Positions 29,344-38,782 of a stretch of 64,000 nt of DNA are shown piece after piece. The notes under the pieces were generated by a model. The model ran no database searches and was not told the origin of the DNA. It saw only the letters and a program-made list of their open reading frames with translations. The stretch is from Bryobacterales bacterium (GTDB lineage: Bacteria > Acidobacteriota > Terriglobia > Bryobacterales > Bryobacteraceae). Made by a program: the position numbers and the translations under genes. The DNA lies in NCBI GenBank assembly GCA_009697505.1, contig SHUD01000005.1:1-64000 (forward strand), read 5' to 3'. The stretch's first letter is position 1; each line of letters begins with the position of its first letter.

Positions 29344-31704
29344 ATGCCCAAGGGTTCGTGGAAGCTATTGATTGGTTGGTTCGCAATCCTATTTGTCGTT
29401 GGTAGTGTTTCGAGCGTCTTTGCCCAGCAACAAGCCGCCAGCGGCGCTGCCGCCGCTCCGCATACCGCGGTGGTGAATCAATACTGCGTCACCTGCCATA
29501 ACAGCAAACTGAAAATCGCGGGATTGCAGCTAGACGCGATCAGCGCCGATGCGGTGACGCAGCATCCGGAAGAGTGGGAAAAAGTAATCCGCAAACTGCG
29601 CGGACGCTATATGCCGCCGCCGGGCTCGCCGCGTCCCGATGACGCAACATATACAAAGGTTCTTTCCTCCTTGGTCGGCTCGCTGAATAGCGCGGCTACG
29701 GCCAAGCCCAACCCAGGGCGTACCAGCGCGGTTCGGCGCTTGACGCGGACGGAATTCCAGAATTCGATCCGCGATCTGCTGGGCGTGGAAGTGGATATCA
29801 CGCCGCTGCTGCCCGCCGATGAGTTGAGCCACGGATTCGACAACATCACGGTGGCCGGCCTGTCGCCGACCTTGCTGGAGAAGTATCTGGGAGCCGCGGA
29901 AAAAATCAGCCGTCTGGCGGTGGGTGGCGTGTTGCCCGCGCCGGGCGGCGATATGATCATGCTGCCTCCGGATCGCACGCAGGAGCAGCGGATCGATGGA
30001 CTGCCGCTGGGCTCGCGCGGTGGAGGGGTGGTCAACTACAACTTTCCAGTGGACGCCGAATACGAACTCCAGTTGCGTCTGGATCGTGACAGCCGCGAAC
30101 TGGTGGCCGGCTTGGATGCGCCGACGGACATGCACGTCATCATGGACCGTGAGCTGATCAAGACATTTAAGGTCATCCCGGCCCAAGGCGAAGACCACAC
30201 CAATGTGGACAAGCAGCTGAATCTCCGCATTCCGGTGAAAGCGGGTCCGCACGCGATCGCCGTGGCTTTTGTGAAGAATAGAGCGTGGACGCTGCTGCCC
30301 ACCGAGCGGCAGCCCTACCAGGCGCACTTCAATATGGACCGCCATCCGCGGACCCAGGTAGCGCTTTACACCATCACGATTAACGGACCCTATGGCCAGC
30401 AGGCTGCGGGAGACACGCCCAGCCGGCGCCGGATTTTCGTGTGCAAGCCGGCCAAGGCTTCCGAGGAAGAGGCTTGCGCCAAGCGTATCCTGACCACACT
30501 GGCCCGGCGGGCCTATCGCCGCCCGGTGACGGACGCCGACCTGCAAGTTCCCATGAAGTTCTATCGCGATGGGCGCGGCGAGGGCAGCTTTGACAGCGGA
30601 ATCGAATCCGGCCTGGCTTCGATACTGGTGAGTCCGGAGTTCATCTTCCGCGTCGAAGCGGATCCGCCGAACGTGGCTTCCGGCGCGGCTTACAAGATTA
30701 GCGATCTGGAATTCGCCAGCCGGCTTTCCTTCTTCCTGTGGAGCAGCATTCCCGACGACGAGTTGCTGACTGCGGCAACCAACGGGAAGCTCAGAACGCC
30801 GGCCGGTCTCGAGCAGCAAGTCCGGCGGCTGCTGACCGATCCGCGTTCGCGCGCGCTGGTCAACAATTTTGCTTCGCAATGGTTGTACCTGCGCAATCTT
30901 GCCGGGACCACTCCGGACATGCGCCTGTTCCCGGATTTCGACGACAATCTCCGCCAGGCGTTGCGCGAGGAAACGGAATTGTTCTTCGATAACATCATGC
31001 GCCAGGACCGCCCGATTCCGGAATTGCTGAGCGCGAATTACACCTACGTCAATGAGCGTCTGGCCAAGCATTACGGGATTCCGAATGTATACGGCGACCA
31101 CTTCCGGCGGATCGAGTATGACGGCCGGGGCGGATTGCTCCGGCAAGGCAGCATCCTGATTGTGACTTCTTATGCCACCCGCACCTCGCCGGTGATTCGC
31201 GGCAAATGGATTCTGGAAAATGTTCTGGGAGTTCCGCCACCGCCGCCGCCTCCCGCCGTGCCACCGTTGAAGGAAAACGGCGGCTCGACCAAGAACCTGT
31301 CGGTTCGGGAACGGTTGGCTCTGCATCGCGCCAACATGCCCTGCGCGGGATGCCACCGGCTCATGGACCCGGTCGGATTTTCGCTGGAGAACTATGACGC
31401 CGTCGGCCGTTGGCGAACCATCGAGGAATCCAAACCCATCGATTCGACGGGCGGCCTTCCCGATGGCAGCACCTTTCAGGGCGTCACTGGATTGCAGCAG
31501 GCTCTGATGGGCCGTCAGGATCAGTTCGTTTCCACGTTTACGGATAAGTTAATGACCTACGCGCTGGGACGCGCGGTCGAATATTACGATCAGCCCGCGG
31601 TCCGCGGCATCGTCGCGGATGCAAAGGCAAAGGACTACCGGTTCTCGTCCGTGGTTTTGGGAATCGTCAACAGCACACCGTTTCAAATGAGGAGAACAAA
31701 GTAA
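29344..31704 (+). CDS. DUF1587/DUF1592/DUF1588/DUF1585 multi-domain c-type cytochrome protein
   Basis: The ATG at 29344 follows GGGAGGT; the track start at 29323 adds 7 residues. About 786 residues: signal segment, haem motif CVTCH at about 48-52, DUF1587 (RRLTRTEFQNSIRDLLGV), DUF1595 and DUF1592 (AYRRPVTDADL; SPEFIFRVE; LSFFLWSSIPDDELL), DUF1588 (RQGSILIVTSYATRTSPVIRG), a CAGCH motif in the sequence MPCAGCHRLMDPVGF, and DUF1585 at the end. These planctomycete-type cytochromes occur with DUF1552 proteins in Acidobacteria and Planctomycetes. Their function, perhaps extracellular redox or polymer processing, is not established. It overlaps the DUF1552 start by 1 nt. Confidence 0.93.
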   Translation: MPKGSWKLLIGWFAILFVVGSVSSVFAQQQAASGAAAAPHTAVVNQYCVTCHNSKLKIAGLQLDAISADAVTQHPEEWEKVIRKLRGRYMPPPGSPRPDDATYTKVLSSLVGSLNSAATAKPNPGRTSAVRRLTRTEFQNSIRDLLGVEVDITPLLPADELSHGFDNITVAGLSPTLLEKYLGAAEKISRLAVGGVLPAPGGDMIMLPPDRTQEQRIDGLPLGSRGGGVVNYNFPVDAEYELQLRLDRDSRELVAGLDAPTDMHVIMDRELIKTFKVIPAQGEDHTNVDKQLNLRIPVKAGPHAIAVAFVKNRAWTLLPTERQPYQAHFNMDRHPRTQVALYTITINGPYGQQAAGDTPSRRRIFVCKPAKASEEEACAKRILTTLARRAYRRPVTDADLQVPMKFYRDGRGEGSFDSGIESGLASILVSPEFIFRVEADPPNVASGAAYKISDLEFASRLSFFLWSSIPDDELLTAATNGKLRTPAGLEQQVRRLLTDPRSRALVNNFASQWLYLRNLAGTTPDMRLFPDFDDNLRQALREETELFFDNIMRQDRPIPELLSANYTYVNERLAKHYGIPNVYGDHFRRIEYDGRGGLLRQGSILIVTSYATRTSPVIRGKWILENVLGVPPPPPPPAVPPLKENGGSTKNLSVRERLALHRANMPCAGCHRLMDPVGFSLENYDAVGRWRTIEESKPIDSTGGLPDGSTFQGVTGLQQALMGRQDQFVSTFTDKLMTYALGRAVEYYDQPAVRGIVADAKAKDYRFSSVVLGIVNSTPFQMRRTK

Positions 31705-33068
31705 TGATCATCACGAAGAAGGCTCTACCGCGCCGGACATTCCTGCGGGGTGCGGGTGCGGCTCTGGCGCTTCCTTTACTGGATGCCATGATTCCCGCGC
31801 ATACGGCTCTGGCGGCCACCGCCGGAGCGCCGGTTCGCCGCATGGGCTTTGTCTATGTGCCCATGGGCTCGAATATTAACGCGTGGACTCCCGGTGGCGG
31901 CGGATTCGGGCAGCCGGTAAAAGGGGGTGTGGATACACTCACCGAACTATCGCCCACCCTGCGCACATTGACTCCGGTTATGGACCAGGTCACGGTGCTG
32001 ACCAACTTGGAGCTGCAGAACGCCTACCCCGGCACGCATGCGACCTCCAACGCGTCGTTCCTCAGCGCCGCCAAGGCCAAGTGGACCGAGAGCACGGACT
32101 ACTATCTGGGCACGACGGTCGACCAGATTGCCGCCAAGCAGATCGGTCAAGAGACCGCGCTGCCGTCGCTCGAGCTCGCCATGGACCTGTTGACCACGGT
32201 GGGCCAGTGCGATAACGGCTACGCCTGCGTGTATCAGAACAACCTGGCGTGGTCGTCGCCCACGACGCCGCTGCCTTCCGAAGCCCATCCGCGTATTGTC
32301 TTTGAACGCCTCTTCGGCGAGGGCGGCAATTCGGCGACGCGCCTCAAGGCGCTCAAGAAGCGCGCCAGCCTGCTCGACCGCGTCAACGAAGACGTGACGC
32401 GCCTGCAGAAGAAACTCGGCTCGGGCGACAAGTTGATTGTCGGCGAGTATCTCGACACGGTCCGCGAAGTCGAGCGCCGCATTCAGAAAGCCGAAGGCGA
32501 TGCCACCGATTCCAAGCTTCCCGATCTGGATCGTCCCATCGGCGTGCCGGCTGCTTATGCCGATCACGCCAAGCTGATGTTCGATCTGCAACTGCTGGCT
32601 TTGCAGGGCGACGTCACCCGTATCATTACGTTCCAATTGGCCCGCGAAGTCAGCTTGCGCACGTATCCGGAGATCGGGGTTCCGGAATCGCATCACCCCA
32701 CGTCGCACCACGGCGGCGATGCTGAAAAGCTGGAAAAACTGGCCAAGATCAATGCGTTCCATATCTCGCTGTTCGCCTACTTCATCGATAAGCTGAAGGC
32801 CACCAGGGACGGCGACGGTTCGCTGCTGGATCACACCATGTACATGTACGGCAGCGGCATGGGCAACTCCAGCATCCACAGTCATTCGAATCTGCCGATC
32901 GTGCTGGTGGGCGGCGGCGCCGGCAAGCTGAAGGGCGGACGCCACATCAAATATGCGGAGCCCACGCCGCTGGCGAATCTGCACCTGACCCTGCTCGAAA
33001 AGCTCGGAATCCATTTGGATAAGTTCGGCGACAGCAAGGGCCGCGTGGACGCGCTGCTTACGGTGTAG
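31704..33068 (+). CDS. DUF1552 family protein with Tat-type signal
   Basis: 454 residues with an N-terminal PRRTFLRGAGAALALPLLDAM, a Tat-like twin-arginine signal, followed by the DUF1552 body (FVYVPMGSNINAWTP; SEAHPRIVFERLFGEGG; SHHGGDAEKLEKL; LLDHTMYMYGSGMG). The alkaline-phosphatase-like fold is usual for this DUF. The ATG overlaps the stop of the preceding cytochrome gene by one base (TAATG), so translation is coupled. Tat export implies a folded or cofactor-bearing protein working with the cytochrome. Confidence 0.92.
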   Translation: MIITKKALPRRTFLRGAGAALALPLLDAMIPAHTALAATAGAPVRRMGFVYVPMGSNINAWTPGGGGFGQPVKGGVDTLTELSPTLRTLTPVMDQVTVLTNLELQNAYPGTHATSNASFLSAAKAKWTESTDYYLGTTVDQIAAKQIGQETALPSLELAMDLLTTVGQCDNGYACVYQNNLAWSSPTTPLPSEAHPRIVFERLFGEGGNSATRLKALKKRASLLDRVNEDVTRLQKKLGSGDKLIVGEYLDTVREVERRIQKAEGDATDSKLPDLDRPIGVPAAYADHAKLMFDLQLLALQGDVTRIITFQLAREVSLRTYPEIGVPESHHPTSHHGGDAEKLEKLAKINAFHISLFAYFIDKLKATRDGDGSLLDHTMYMYGSGMGNSSIHSHSNLPIVLVGGGAGKLKGGRHIKYAEPTPLANLHLTLLEKLGIHLDKFGDSKGRVDALLTV

Positions 33069-33095
33069 GCGGGCAGCGAACAGGAGAGAATAGTC

Positions 33096-34637
33096 ATGAA
33101 GCTAATACGGTTAGGCACATGGACCACGATTTCCGCGTTGTCAGCGTGCAGTGTGTTTGGGGCCGGCGTAAATTCGCCGGTCGCGGATGCCGCCGAAGCG
33201 AGCAACAAGACCGTAGTCCAGGCTTTGATCCAGAAAAAGACCGACGTGAACGTGCCTCAGGTGGACGGGATGACCGCTCTGCATTGGGCCGCCCACAAGG
33301 GGAACCTCCCGCTGGCGGAGATGCTGGTGAAAGCCGGCGCCAACGTCAAGGCCGCCAACCGCTATGGTGTCACCCCGGTGTCATCGGCCGCCGAAAACGG
33401 CAACGGACCGATGATGGAGATGTTCCTGAAAGTCGGCGCCGATGCCAATACGGTTATGGCCGGAGGCGAAACTCTGCTGATGACGGCCTCCCGCACCGGT
33501 GACGTTGAAACCATTAAGTCCCTGCTTGCGCATGGGGCCGATGTCAACGCCAAGGAGGCTTTTGCCCAACAGACCGCTCTCATGTGGGCCGCCGCCGAGG
33601 GCAACGCCCAGGCGGTGGAAACCTTGCTCAAAGCGGGGGCGGACTTCAAGCTCCGTGACCGTTACGGATATTCACCGCTGTTGTTCGTGGCGCGCGAAGG
33701 CAAGGGCGACGTGGCCGCGATCCTGGTCAAAGCCGGGGAGGATCCCAGCGAGGTGGTAAAACCCCGCTTCCGGCAGCGCTCACACGGTATCGCCCAGGCG
33801 AGCCGCGGTATCGCCGGCATTTCGCGGCCCGGCATCAGCGCGCTGGCGCTGGCGGTGTCCAATGGCCACTTTGAAGTGGCCACCAAGCTCCTGGACCTGG
33901 GCGCCAATCCGAACGCCGCCGAGCACGGCTGGGCCCCGATTCACTCGATTACTTGGCTCCGCAAGCCCGGCTCGGGCGACAATGCGCCGGCTCCCGAGGG
34001 TTCAGGAGCCATGACCACGCTTGAAATGGTGAAGCAACTGGTGGATCACGGCGCCAACATCAACGCCCGCATGACCAAGAAGGACAACGTCGGGTTGACC
34101 ATTTTGAACACCAGGGGCGCCACTGCGTACTTCCTCGCCGCCAGAACAGCGGATGCCGAACTGATGCGTTATCTGGTCCAGCTCGGCGCGGATCCGAAGA
34201 TTCCCAACGAGGATAACAGCACGCCGTTGATGGCCGCCGCCGGACTCGGCACCCGCTCTCCGGGCGAAGATGCCGGAACGGAAAGCGAAGTCCTGGAAGC
34301 GATCCAGGCCGCGCTCGACCACGGTGGCGACATTAACGCGGTCGACAGCAAGGGCGAGACCGCTATACATGGAGCGGCTTACAAGAACCTCCCCGGCGCG
34401 GTGCAGTTCCTGGCCGACAAGGGCGCCAAAGTGGAGATCTGGAACCAGAAGAACAAGCAGGGATGGACTCCGCTGTGGATTTCACTGGGCAACCGCTTTG
34501 GAAATTTCAAGCCTGCTCCGGAAACGGAAGCCGTCCTGAAGAAACTCATGACCGCGGCCGGCGTATCCACGGAAACCGATGGTATGTCGAACTGCGACAC
34601 GCATTCCAAGGAAGTGTGCAAGCCCGTTAGTAAGTAA
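33096..34637 (+). CDS. Secreted ankyrin-repeat protein
   Basis: A 513-residue protein with a weak N-terminal signal-like segment (ISALSACSVFGAGV; the Cys could be a lipobox) and at least nine ankyrin repeats, for example GMTALHWAAHKGNLPLAEML, GETLLMTASRTGD and KGETAIHGAAYKN. Cysteines near the end (NCDTHSKEVC) may form a disulfide. It is the third gene of the DUF1592/DUF1552 operon and is followed by a clear terminator. It probably acts as a protein-binding partner of that pair. Confidence 0.9.
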   Translation: MKLIRLGTWTTISALSACSVFGAGVNSPVADAAEASNKTVVQALIQKKTDVNVPQVDGMTALHWAAHKGNLPLAEMLVKAGANVKAANRYGVTPVSSAAENGNGPMMEMFLKVGADANTVMAGGETLLMTASRTGDVETIKSLLAHGADVNAKEAFAQQTALMWAAAEGNAQAVETLLKAGADFKLRDRYGYSPLLFVAREGKGDVAAILVKAGEDPSEVVKPRFRQRSHGIAQASRGIAGISRPGISALALAVSNGHFEVATKLLDLGANPNAAEHGWAPIHSITWLRKPGSGDNAPAPEGSGAMTTLEMVKQLVDHGANINARMTKKDNVGLTILNTRGATAYFLAARTADAELMRYLVQLGADPKIPNEDNSTPLMAAAGLGTRSPGEDAGTESEVLEAIQAALDHGGDINAVDSKGETAIHGAAYKNLPGAVQFLADKGAKVEIWNQKNKQGWTPLWISLGNRFGNFKPAPETEAVLKKLMTAAGVSTETDGMSNCDTHSKEVCKPVSK

Positions 34638-34665
34638 CCCGCGCCGAAGTTTTCCGATCCTACAG

Positions 34666-34701
34666 TGCCTGGTTGCGGAACACCCGCAATCAGGCATTTT
34701 T
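34666..34701 (+). terminator. Rho-independent terminator after the ankyrin gene
   Basis: TGCCTGGTTGCGG and CCGCAATCAGGCA pair over 13 bp with a single non-canonical position around a short loop and are followed by TTTTT. It ends the DUF1592-DUF1552-ankyrin transcript. A second short hairpin (GCGGGC/GCCCGC) follows. Confidence 0.85.
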
Positions 34702-34782
34702 CATTGCGGGCGATTTGCCCGCAAGCAGGCATTGATCGCCGCAGGCAACGTAGAATAATAAGATCCTGATCGAGGTGCCCAC

Positions 34783-35781
34783 GTGTCTGCTTCTGACGAG
34801 ATCACAGATGAACTCCGCTTGCGAATGTACCGGCTGCAAGTGGAGATCCGCGAAGCCGAGCAGCGCGCCTACGATTTGTTTTTGCAGAATCTCGTGAAAG
34901 GCACCAGCCACCTGTCGCTGGGCCAGGAAGCCGTGGCCGCGGGCTGCGCGGCGGCGATGCAGCCGGGCGATCTGACGTTCTGCACGTACCGGGGCCACGC
35001 CCACACCATTGCCCGCGGCGCGCCTATCGAAGGGGTGCTGGGAGAACTGATGGGCCGCGACAACGGCCTACTGCGCGGCAAAGGCGGGTCCATGCACCTG
35101 ACCTCGGTGGAGCACGGCGTAATGGGTTCCTACGCGATCGTTGGCGCGCACCTGCCCATCGCCTGCGGGGCGGCTTGGCGGGCGCAGTACCAGGGCGCGG
35201 GCGACGTCACCGCGTGCTTTTTCGGCGACGGCACCACGAACATCGGGGTGTTTCACGAAGCCCTGAATTTTGCCGTGGTCTGGAAACTGCCCGTCGTCTT
35301 CATCTGCGAAAACAACCTGTATATGGAATATACGCCGATTAGTGAAGTGACGGCAGTCGCCGATCCGGCAGCCAGCCGTGCCAGTGCCTACGGACTGGAA
35401 CCCATCACCGCCGATGGCCAGGACGCCGACGTGGTTTATCGCGTCGCCAAGACGGCCTTCGACAAAGCGCGCTCCGGCGGGGGGCCGTCGCTGATCGAGT
35501 TCAAGACCTACCGCTACAGCGGACACTCCCGGGCCGATCCAGCCAAGTACCGGCCGGCGGGTGAGCTGGATCACTGGAAAGAAAATCGCGATCCCATTAA
35601 GATCTACCGCCAGCGTTTGCTGGAGTTGGGCATGCCGCCAGGCAAACTCGCCGCGATCGAGAAGGAAGCCCGTGCTCTTGTCGACGACGCCACCGAGAAG
35701 TGCAAGGCCGCGCCGCCGCCCGATCCCGGTATTCTGTGCAGCGATGTTTATGCGGATGGAGGCTGGGCATGGCGGAACTGA
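34783..35781 (+). CDS. TPP-dependent 2-oxoacid/acetoin dehydrogenase E1 alpha subunit
   Basis: A 332-residue protein starting at GTG after a GAGG site. Conserved features include FCTYRGHAHTIARGA, the TPP/Mg motif GDGTTNIGVFHEALNFAVVWKLPVVFICENN and the phosphorylation-loop-like YRYSGHSRADPAKYR. It pairs with the beta subunit that follows (overlap 13 bp). No E2 or E3 genes are nearby, so the substrate (pyruvate, branched-chain 2-oxoacid or acetoin) is open. Cytoplasmic. Confidence 0.9.
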   Translation: MSASDEITDELRLRMYRLQVEIREAEQRAYDLFLQNLVKGTSHLSLGQEAVAAGCAAAMQPGDLTFCTYRGHAHTIARGAPIEGVLGELMGRDNGLLRGKGGSMHLTSVEHGVMGSYAIVGAHLPIACGAAWRAQYQGAGDVTACFFGDGTTNIGVFHEALNFAVVWKLPVVFICENNLYMEYTPISEVTAVADPAASRASAYGLEPITADGQDADVVYRVAKTAFDKARSGGGPSLIEFKTYRYSGHSRADPAKYRPAGELDHWKENRDPIKIYRQRLLELGMPPGKLAAIEKEARALVDDATEKCKAAPPPDPGILCSDVYADGGWAWRN

Positions 35782-36749
35782 CTTACCGCGACGCGGTAGC
35801 ACGCGGGATCGCCCAGGAGATGGCGCGCGACAACGACGTGGTGCTTCTCGGCGAGGATGTCGGCAAAGCCGGTGGCGTCTTCAAAGCCACGGTCGGGCTG
35901 TTCGAGCGGTTCGGTCCCTTGCGCGTGCGCGACACGCCGATTTCGGAGCAGGCGATTCTGGGCGCGGCCATGGGCGCGGCGATGACCGGCCTCAAGCCGA
36001 TTGCCGAGGTCATGTTCTCCGATTTCATCGCGGTGTGTTTCGATTACTTCGCCAACGAAATGTCCAAGAGCCGCTACATGACCAGCGGACAAGTGAAGTG
36101 TCCTTTGGTGGTGCGGACCGCCAATGGCGGCTCGGCCCGCTTCGGCGCCCAACATAGCCAGAGTGTTGAGAACTGGTGCATGATGATCCCGGGTTTGAAG
36201 GTTGTGGCGCCTTCCACGCCGCGCGATGTTATCGGGCTGCTGGCGGCCTCGGTGCGCGATCCCGATCCCGTGATCTTTTTCGAGCACAAGGGCCTCTACG
36301 CCGCCAAGGGCGAGGTGGAGGACGGCGAGATCGTCGATACGCTGGGTACCGCGAAGATCGTGCGTCCCGGCAAGGATGCGACGGTCCTGGCGCTGGCGCT
36401 GATGGTCCCGCGCGCGCTGGCGGCGGCGGAGGCGCTGAAAGCCCAACACGGCATCGACTGCGAAGTCATCGACGTGCGGTCTTTGGTGCCGCTCGATACG
36501 CGGACGATCCTGGCCTCGGTCGCCCGCACCAGCCGTGTATTCACAGTGGAAGAGAATCCGCGCCTGTGCGGTTGGGGTGCGGAAATCGTGTCGATCATCA
36601 CGGAGGAAGCCTTCTACAATCTGGACGGGCCTCCGGTACGCATCACCACGCCGCACATCCCGCTGCCGGCGGCGGATAGCCTGGAAGACCTGGCCATCCC
36701 GAGCGCCCAGCGCATCGCCGAGACCATCCGCCGGGCATTGGCTGAGTAG
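35769..36749 (+). CDS. TPP-dependent 2-oxoacid/acetoin dehydrogenase E1 beta subunit
   Basis: Start ATG at 35769 (MAELTYRDAVARGIAQEMA) is preferred over the track start; it overlaps the alpha gene by 13 bp. About 326 residues with VVLLGEDVGKAGGVFKAT, RVRDTPISEQAILGAAMGAAMTGLKPI and GLKVVAPSTPRDVIGLLAASVRDPDPVIFFEHKGLY, the normal transketolase-like beta signature, plus the C-terminal VIDVRSLVPLD. It completes a functional alpha2beta2 E1. An E2 must come from elsewhere. Confidence 0.92.
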   Translation: MAELTYRDAVARGIAQEMARDNDVVLLGEDVGKAGGVFKATVGLFERFGPLRVRDTPISEQAILGAAMGAAMTGLKPIAEVMFSDFIAVCFDYFANEMSKSRYMTSGQVKCPLVVRTANGGSARFGAQHSQSVENWCMMIPGLKVVAPSTPRDVIGLLAASVRDPDPVIFFEHKGLYAAKGEVEDGEIVDTLGTAKIVRPGKDATVLALALMVPRALAAAEALKAQHGIDCEVIDVRSLVPLDTRTILASVARTSRVFTVEENPRLCGWGAEIVSIITEEAFYNLDGPPVRITTPHIPLPAADSLEDLAIPSAQRIAETIRRALAE

Positions 36750-36777
36750 GGGCGGCTTAGGGGCCGCATAGGATTTG

Positions 36778-38004
36778 ATGTCTGACGGCAAATGGACACT
36801 GCAAGAACGCCGCGCGTTCACCGCCTGTTTCGGCGGCTGGGCCCTGGATGCCATGGACGTCCAGATCTACAGCTTCGTCATTCCCACCCTGATCGCTTCC
36901 TGGGGCCTCTCGCGCGGACAGGCAGGCGCGCTGGGGACCGCCGCGCTGCTGGTCTCGGCCGCCGGAGGCTGGTTCGCGGGCTGGTCCGCCGACCGCTACG
37001 GACGCGTGCTCACTCTGCAGATCGCGATCGCCTGGTTCTCGGTATTCACGTTCCTCTCCGGACTGGCGCAATCCTACGAGCAACTCTTTGCCGCGCGAGC
37101 GCTACTGGGGTTCGGCTTCGGAGGGGAGTGGGCGGCCGGCGCCGTGTTACTGGGTGAAGTGATACGGCCCGAGCACCGCGGGAAGGCGTTAGGAATGATG
37201 CAGGCGGGCTGGGCGGTTGGTTGGGGCGCGGCTGCAATTCTTTACGCCTTCTTCTTCACCGTGCTTCCGGCCGAGACCGCCTGGCGCGTTCTCTTCCTGG
37301 CCGGAGTCCTGCCCGCGGTACTGGTGTTCTACGTCCGGCGCTACGTGGAGGAGCCGCCGGTATATCTTGCATCGAAGGTAAAACTTGCGGTAAGCGGCCC
37401 ACCCTCCTGGCGCGAGATCTTCCGTCCACCGCTGCTCAAAGTCACGCTTCTGGGAGGCCTGCTGGGCACGGGCGCGCAGGGAGGTTACTACGCGGTGACG
37501 ACGTGGCTCCCGACGTTTCTTCGCACGGAACGCAAGCTGTCGGTCCTGGATTCGGCGGGTTACCTGGCCGTGCTGATCGCGGGGTCATTCTGCGGATACT
37601 TGTCCGGCGGTTTCCTGGCGGATCGCATTGGCCGCCGTTTGGGTTTTCTGGTGTTCGCGATCGGCGCGGGAGTTATCGCGGTGACCTACACCATGATTCC
37701 GTTCGGCAATTCGGCCATGCTGTTATTGGGCTTTCCCCTGGGGTTTTTCGCGTCCGGCGTGTTCAGCGGAATGGGGGCCTTTTTCACGGAGCATTTTCCG
37801 ACGCGCGTGCGCGGCGTCGGCCAGGGCTTCGCCTACAACATCGGCCGCGCCGTTGGCGCGATGTTTCCCACTCTGGTGGGGATGCTCTCGGCGCACATAC
37901 CGTTGGGAGAGGCCATCGGCGTGTTCGCCGCGATCGGTTACGCGACCATGGCCATCGCGGCGTTCCTGTTGCCGGAGACGAAGGGGAAAGTGCTCACCGC
38001 GTGA
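36778..38004 (+). CDS. Major facilitator superfamily transporter
   Basis: About 408 residues with 12 predicted membrane segments; the ATG at 36778 is preferred to the TTG at 36775. The characteristic loop motifs GWSADRYGRV (between TM2 and TM3) and GFLADRIGRRLG (between TM8 and TM9), and PETKG at the end, fit the sugar/aromatic-acid/sialate branch of the MFS. It follows the E1 pair by 28 bp and may import its substrate precursor; that is inferred from position. Confidence 0.88.
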   Translation: MSDGKWTLQERRAFTACFGGWALDAMDVQIYSFVIPTLIASWGLSRGQAGALGTAALLVSAAGGWFAGWSADRYGRVLTLQIAIAWFSVFTFLSGLAQSYEQLFAARALLGFGFGGEWAAGAVLLGEVIRPEHRGKALGMMQAGWAVGWGAAAILYAFFFTVLPAETAWRVLFLAGVLPAVLVFYVRRYVEEPPVYLASKVKLAVSGPPSWREIFRPPLLKVTLLGGLLGTGAQGGYYAVTTWLPTFLRTERKLSVLDSAGYLAVLIAGSFCGYLSGGFLADRIGRRLGFLVFAIGAGVIAVTYTMIPFGNSAMLLLGFPLGFFASGVFSGMGAFFTEHFPTRVRGVGQGFAYNIGRAVGAMFPTLVGMLSAHIPLGEAIGVFAAIGYATMAIAAFLLPETKGKVLTA

Positions 38005-38005
38005 A

Positions 38006-38347
38006 CTACTTCGGAATCCGCGGCACCACTAAATGGAACAACTTTGCCGTGCCGCCGGACGGCGCTGAAAGCGTCGCGCTTTCCCGCGGCCCCAGATACA
38101 CGCCCGCGCCTTTCGTGACGTCGTAGTCCTGGTTCTCCAGGCGAATGCGCGCCGCGCCTTCCATCAGGTAGATGAGTTGGTGTTTGTCACAAGCCTCGGC
38201 GGTGAACGTCTCGCCGGATTGTATCCAGCGCAGCGTCCCTAGGACGTTTTTGGCGCCCGCCAGGTGCTGGTTAAGAATTTCCGTTACCTCGCCCTGCGGC
38301 GTTTTCACTCGCGGGAGTTGGTTGGTGTCGATGAAAGTGAGTGCCAT
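38006..38347 (-). CDS. Small cupin protein
   Basis: The ATG at 38347 (MALTFIDTNQLPRVKT) gives 113 residues; the track start at 38416 falls inside the upstream gene. Single cupin fold: GEVTEILNQHLAGAKNVLGTLRWIQSGE, LIYLMEGAARIRLE and the YLGPRESATL turn. A few metal-ligand histidines (HQLIYLM) remain. It ends the operon 40947-38006. Function unknown, and probably related to the second cupin just upstream. Confidence 0.78.
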   Translation of the reverse strand: MALTFIDTNQLPRVKTPQGEVTEILNQHLAGAKNVLGTLRWIQSGETFTAEACDKHQLIYLMEGAARIRLENQDYDVTKGAGVYLGPRESATLSAPSGGTAKLFHLVVPRIPK

Positions 38348-38354
38348 GATGCCT

Positions 38355-38771
38355 CTAGGTCTGGACCCACACGCGCCCATCGACGCGCTCCCAGCGCAAG
38401 TCATCGGGAGTGCCATCGAGGATCGTAGTCACGAAGCGATTGGGCGCCTGAAATTCGAAGTAGAACAGCGGAGATTCCGTCGCGCGCAGGCGGTGCTTGT
38501 CCTCGGGCGGGATAAAGACCATGTCGCCGGGACCGACTTTCCGGACGCCGTCCTCCGTCTCAACCGTGCCGCGCCCTTCCATGATGAAGTAGAAATGCTC
38601 GCAGTTCTCATGCAAGTGATAGGGAGATGCCGCGCCCTGTTTATAGCGCATGATTCCGGCCAACATGTCGTCGATGTTGGTCAGCTCCTTGTTGACGAAG
38701 AACGTGCGCTCGCGTCCGGGGACAACGGAAACCAACTTCGGCAGTTCGTCTTCATGGAATATGTATGCCAT
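38355..38771 (-). CDS. Cupin protein
   Basis: 138 residues with a canonical cupin core: YRGAASPYHLHENCEHFYFIMEGRG-type motif 1 (YHLHENCEHFYF, with two His and Glu ligands) and motif 2 PGDMVFIPPEDKHRLRA. It probably binds a divalent metal and could act on a small organic acid. It is separated by 7 bp from the next cupin and by 11 bp from the M24-family gene, so co-transcription is likely. Confidence 0.85.
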   Translation of the reverse strand: MAYIFHEDELPKLVSVVPGRERTFFVNKELTNIDDMLAGIMRYKQGAASPYHLHENCEHFYFIMEGRGTVETEDGVRKVGPGDMVFIPPEDKHRLRATESPLFYFEFQAPNRFVTTILDGTPDDLRWERVDGRVWVQT

Positions 38772-38782
38772 TCCCGCGCCTC

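Noticed and set aside
29530-31356. 608-aa minus-strand ORF within the DUF1592 gene
   Set aside because: Antisense shadow of a conserved cytochrome protein.
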